A DNA stretch of 64,000 nucleotides from Mugil cephalus (Eukaryota; Chordata; Actinopteri; Mugiliformes; Mugilidae), in contig NC_061773.1 of NCBI RefSeq assembly GCF_022458985.1, positions 17,766,001 through 17,830,000 of the forward strand, written 5' to 3'. A program made the translations under genes and the position numbers. The number at the start of each line of letters is the position of its first letter. Position 1 is the stretch's first letter. Below, one piece after another: positions 60,460-64,000 of this stretch. The notes below the pieces were generated by a model. It was not told the DNA's origin. It ran no database searches and saw only the letters and a program-made list of their open reading frames with translations.

Positions 60460-60530
60460 AAAAAAAAAAAGAAGAAGAAGAAGAAGAGAAAAATAGTTTA
60501 TTCATCCCCTGGGGGAAATTCGCGTGTCCA
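60460..60530 (-). repeat. GAA repeat with LINE-tail-like sequence
   Basis: A (GAA)n tract at about 60467-60487 is followed by TTTATTCATCCCCTGGGGGAAATTC, which resembles the 3' tail of fish LINE-type repeats also hinted at near 7400. Confidence 0.4.
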
Positions 60531-60789
60531 ATAGCTTATGTAAAAAACATACACAGACATAAACACAACACACCAACAAAATCAACAGAATCAGCAGTGC
60601 AAAAGAGAAGGAAAACTGGAAGTATGTATAAGACTGTACTGACATGTATTAACATGTAAAACCATGTACAATTGATCAATTTACAAGTGAGTGATTATTA
60701 TCTAATAGACGGTTTTCAAGATTAGTAGACTGAATGTACTATAATAAAACAGATAAATGTGATTCTGTTTTTTTCCGTCTTTTAAAGAC

Positions 60790-60842
60790 CAAACTAGACC
60801 ACGGACAGCTTGACCTCCTCAAACTGTCCGTGGTCTAGTTTG
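60790..60842. repeat. 19-bp perfect inverted repeat hairpin
   Basis: The left arm CAAACTAGACCACGGACAG (60790-60808) and right arm CTGTCCGTGGTCTAGTTTG (60824-60842) are exact reverse complements around a 15-base loop. Lies between genes. Confidence 0.95.
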
Positions 60843-62195
60843 TCCCTCAGGTCATAACACTCTACAGTGCTTCCCTGAGAGGAACCAACTGGACTGTGAT
60901 TATGCACCGCCAAAAAAAAAGGTCACCCACTCTAAGATTTTGTTCAAAATGGAAAAAAAGTATACACTTACTGTCTGGTATAGTACAATTAATCTAAGCA
61001 ATGCTACAAATCACTGGGCTAGTTATTTACATTTAGAATAATATATTATGCTATTGATCAAAACATCACAAGGATCACCTTGTGATTCTGCAGAAGAACA
61101 GAAGTGGAAACCCTCAGCCTCAATAGTGTGCCCTCTTTTCTCCAGTAGGCCTCTGTATATGTCAGTCTCATATGAGTAACTTAAGTAAAGTAAAAGAGAG
61201 AACACAATGAAACCAAAAAATGAGCATGAGTAATCTCATACTGAAAGGTTGAACAAATACAAACAGTATGTATGGAAAGATAACATCATTTTTTTTTAGC
61301 TTACTTTCTGAATGGAATGGAAAAATAGAGGTGAAATCAGACTTGGATCAACAACTGGGATCTCTCTAATATGCTAGTCTGTGGGGGAAGTTCTTTTATT
61401 GTAATGACTGAGGTAACTTAGTAATAGACAGATGTTTTAATATGTCTAGTTTTCAGTTTCAGTACCTGAGTGTGTTTGGCACCAGGCTCCTGTTTCCCAG
61501 TCTGTCAGCCACCAGCCATCTTTCTTACAGGGTCTGCAGATGCCACAACAGCTTCCGTGTTGATAGTCACCACTCCAACTCCAAAATCAAAACACACACC
61601 TCTAGACAGTAACTTACAAGGGTCCCACATGAGTATTTTACGGCCATAACTGGACATAGGTTATTTTAGTGTCTTGTTTCCCCCAAAATAAAATCCATGT
61701 TAATCATGAAGTCAGAAATAAATGTATACATTTTTTTTTTTTTTTTTATCTATAAAGAATACTGTACATTAGCAAGTAATGGCATGATACTCTCTGAATA
61801 CAATGAAGAAAATACAAGTAAATTTTGTTATATGGCACTGAGACTTCTTCGTCTACCTTCAAAGGCTGTACACAAGAAAACCTTTAGTGGTGGCTGGACA
61901 GGTCCATCGGCCCTTAATCTGGAGATGTCTAAAACAAGAAAAAACTCTGTACGACACCTCAACCATGTCATCAAACATCAACAAGTTTTAATACTGGAAC
62001 AAATCCTGATGTTTGATGTTAGTTCATGTCCTTTTAGTGGTTAAAATTATTTCCCATCAACATTTAGCTGTTGTTTTTTCTTTTAACTATTTAAAAATAA
62101 TAATAATGATAATAATTTATTAACAACTCTGTAATGTTCAAGCAGCAGCCAGATATTTGTGCACTTTTCTTGCACTCTTTTTGTTGTTCTTTTTG

Positions 62196-62219
62196 TCTGT
62201 CGCTTTAAAAAGCGACAGA
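62196..62219. repeat. 11-bp palindrome with 2-base spacer
   Basis: TCTGTCGCTTT-AA-AAAGCGACAGA. It sits at the start of a fish-type dispersed repeat (GTTAGCCCTGCGGTAGACTAGCGAC) just upstream of the promoter near 62400. Confidence 0.9.
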
Positions 62220-62275
62220 TTTTGTCTCTGTGTTAGCCCTGCGGTAGACTAGCGACTTGTGCAGGGTGTACGCCC
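62220..62275 (+). mobile_element. fragment of the SINE-type dispersed repeat
   Basis: GTTAGCCCTGCGGTAGACTAG and GTGCAGGGTGTACGCCC match the minus-strand end of the repeats at 7500-7560 and 9925-9980. Confidence 0.45.
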
Positions 62276-62397
62276 ATAGATATACGTATATAGGTTTATG
62301 TGTACATAGACACACTGGTGAGTGTGATAAATCTGTTTTTTTCGCACCTTTCAAAGAGCGATTCTTATTTTGTGAGATTTTATTTTGACGGGTCTTA

Positions 62398-62529
62398 CCG
62401 GAAGTCCTCTTCATTTTCCGGTTTTAATCATGGACGCCGCAGGACGGGTTAGCTAGTTTAGCTGGCAGCTCTTATCTCCAGCTCTGATTCGTGTTGAGGC
62501 AGCTGGTAGCAGGGATGGACCCGTTATAG
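62398..62529 (+). other. promoter and non-coding first exon of a downstream gene (possibly kctd6)
   Basis: ACCGGAAGT (ETS site) at about 62397-62405 and a second CCGG pair precede a GC-richer stretch that ends at a strong donor (TTATAG|GTAAGA, donor at 62530). Its two ATGs (62430 and 62514) open frames of only 8 and 4 codons, so it is probably 5' UTR. In human the gene after PDHB is KCTD6, whose first exon I recall as non-coding; identity here rests on synteny alone. Confidence 0.45.
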
Positions 62530-64000
62530 GTAAGACCGGACTTTATTAATGTTTTATCTAATCTGAAAGTGACGGTGTTAATGAATTATTTACGTGTACG
62601 CAGTGCTAACTACGTAGCAACATCTAACTCTAGCCAGACTGACAGTTTTTCTTCAGTCTCTGGTGCTGATAATACTGCAACTAAAACACCATCTCTGTTT
62701 CTGTCAAGTTTATAACTGTCTCGTTTGGGGACCTATGTGACGTTTTCACATCACAACCTGTAAATATTATAAATAAAATGCAAAGTAAAGTTCAGCTAAT
62801 TTGTATAATTAAATCTTCCATTTGATTATAATTAATTCATATTAGGAATAAAGGTCTTTAAAGGTTATTTACCTGTAAGCCTTTTTTTTTTTTTAATAAT
62901 TAAACTCGTGCAATATCACTTAGTAAAATACATAGTATGAAAACACTCATTACGCAGGTCATGAAAAACATAATGAATCCTCTTTTAAACCCCTTGTGTT
63001 CAGTGTTGCTTAACTAAACTCCTGGTACACAGTTTTGTTTACATCCCCCGACGTGTGCTTTTAGATCTCTTTTGGAGTTAACTGGAGGGTTCTTTTGTCT
63101 CCACGGTGTAATTGTAGCCAGGAATACTAATTTACATTACAGCCACTTGAGAAACATTCACTCCACTCAGATGATCTCTGTTTCACTAGACTACTCACAC
63201 CAGTTGCCTGGACATCCACAGAATAAGTCAGTCACTTTCAAGCAGGGCTGGACATTGCTACTGATTTTCTGATTCACAAGCTCCAAATTAGATTCAACTT
63301 CAATTCACTTTGAGATGTATCCGTTTCAAAACAGCTGTACTTTGTTATGAAAGAAATTTGTAGTATTTCTACAGTATTTTATCTCTAGTTTTACATCTTT
63401 CATGTTTGTTGACTCTTGTGCAGATCTTTTAAGTCTCAAAATGTTCGCAAATGTGTTTTACATGTAAATCCATAAGTGAGACAGCAAACCAAACTGTCAA
63501 AAATGCAGCTTATACCGTCATCTGTCCACTGCATGATAATGGATCTTTTGAAGTATTATTTTGCATTGTTTGCTAAAAACAATTCCTTGGTTGCTTTGTT
63601 GATTACCCGCCTCTCTAGAAGAGGAAAGGAGCAAAATCTAGGAGGAGAGTTGATCTCTAGTAATTTGTCATAATTGCATAATTGCAGAGTTCGACATCTT
63701 GACCTTACACCCCAACATCCTTCCAAATTTTAATTTATCATACACACTTGCATACATAATTCTAAAAAAAGCTGCAAATCAAATAAATACATAAATTTAT
63801 CCTAACACAAACCACAGCTTTGTGTTAGGAGAAAGATGGTAGCTTATTTGCAGTTTAATTTTTACTATACAAATTACGGAAATGACTGATTCACATGGGA
63901 TCAAGATCACAGACGACCTCCACAATTATTAGAAATTAAAAAGTAAAACTAACACTGTGCAAATGGGGCTTCAGACAGGAGTAGTAAAAACTCTTTATGG
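62530..64000. other. AT-rich sequence, probably intron 1 of the gene starting near 62400
   Basis: No convincing exon, RNA gene or repeat seen. The open frame around 63072-63272 shows no recognisable protein. Confidence 0.4.

Noticed and set aside
61961-62017. ATCAAACATCA/TGATGTTTGAT inverted repeat
   Set aside because: Arms of 11 bp in AT-rich DNA with a 26-base loop; not strong enough to separate from chance.
1-64000. tRNA, rRNA and microRNA genes
   Set aside because: None found by eye. B-box-like sequence occurs only in the SINE-type repeats.

Overview
The window is nuclear DNA of a vertebrate, almost certainly a ray-finned (teleost) fish. Genes are split into many short exons by AT-rich introns with GT/AG borders. 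Introns carry Tc1-like and other small DNA-transposon relics, GATA/TATC microsatellites and a tRNA-like SINE of types common in fish. The run of genes abhd6 - rpp14/htd2 - pxk - pdhb matches, as I recall it, the human 3p14.3 block (ABHD6-RPP14-HTD2-PXK-PDHB-KCTD6). I worked out exon joins by hand from splice sites, reading frame and remembered vertebrate protein sequences; no alignment was run.

Layout. 582-2567 (+): last three coding exons of abhd6. 3759-6701 (+): rpp14, whose mRNA also carries htd2 as a second reading frame that starts 5 bases after the rpp14 stop. 7869-10292: a tandem copy of the previous 2.4 kb, giving a second set of rpp14 exons 3-5 and a second intact htd2 frame. 10311-27980 (+): the whole pxk coding region in 18 exons (581 codons), with a CRE/CCAAT/E-box promoter. 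32799-41479 (-): a 12-exon gene, reconstructed in full, for a secreted VWD-C8-EGF-like-ZP protein related to alpha-tectorin. 44242-53308 (+): complete pdhb in 11 exons (360 aa). 56370-60090 (-): a 5-exon gene for an unrecognised 541-aa protein with Cys pairs and a very acidic tail. From about 62400 (+): the promoter and a non-coding first exon of another gene, by synteny perhaps kctd6.

Function. htd2 (mitochondrial fatty-acid synthesis) and pdhb (pyruvate dehydrogenase E1 beta) both serve the lipoate/pyruvate dehydrogenase axis. rpp14 belongs to RNase P/MRP, abhd6 is a monoacylglycerol lipase, and pxk is a PX-domain endosomal pseudokinase. The neighbourhood is conserved synteny, not an operon; the rpp14-htd2 pair is the only transcript shared by two proteins.

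The most notable points are the young 2.4-kb tandem duplication, with a fragment of the pxk upstream region placed before the extra htd2; a chain of short upstream frames leading into rpp14; the ZP gene between pxk and pdhb; the unrecognised Cys/acidic gene; and several strong fold-back structures (31028-31383, 60790-60842, 25749-25836).
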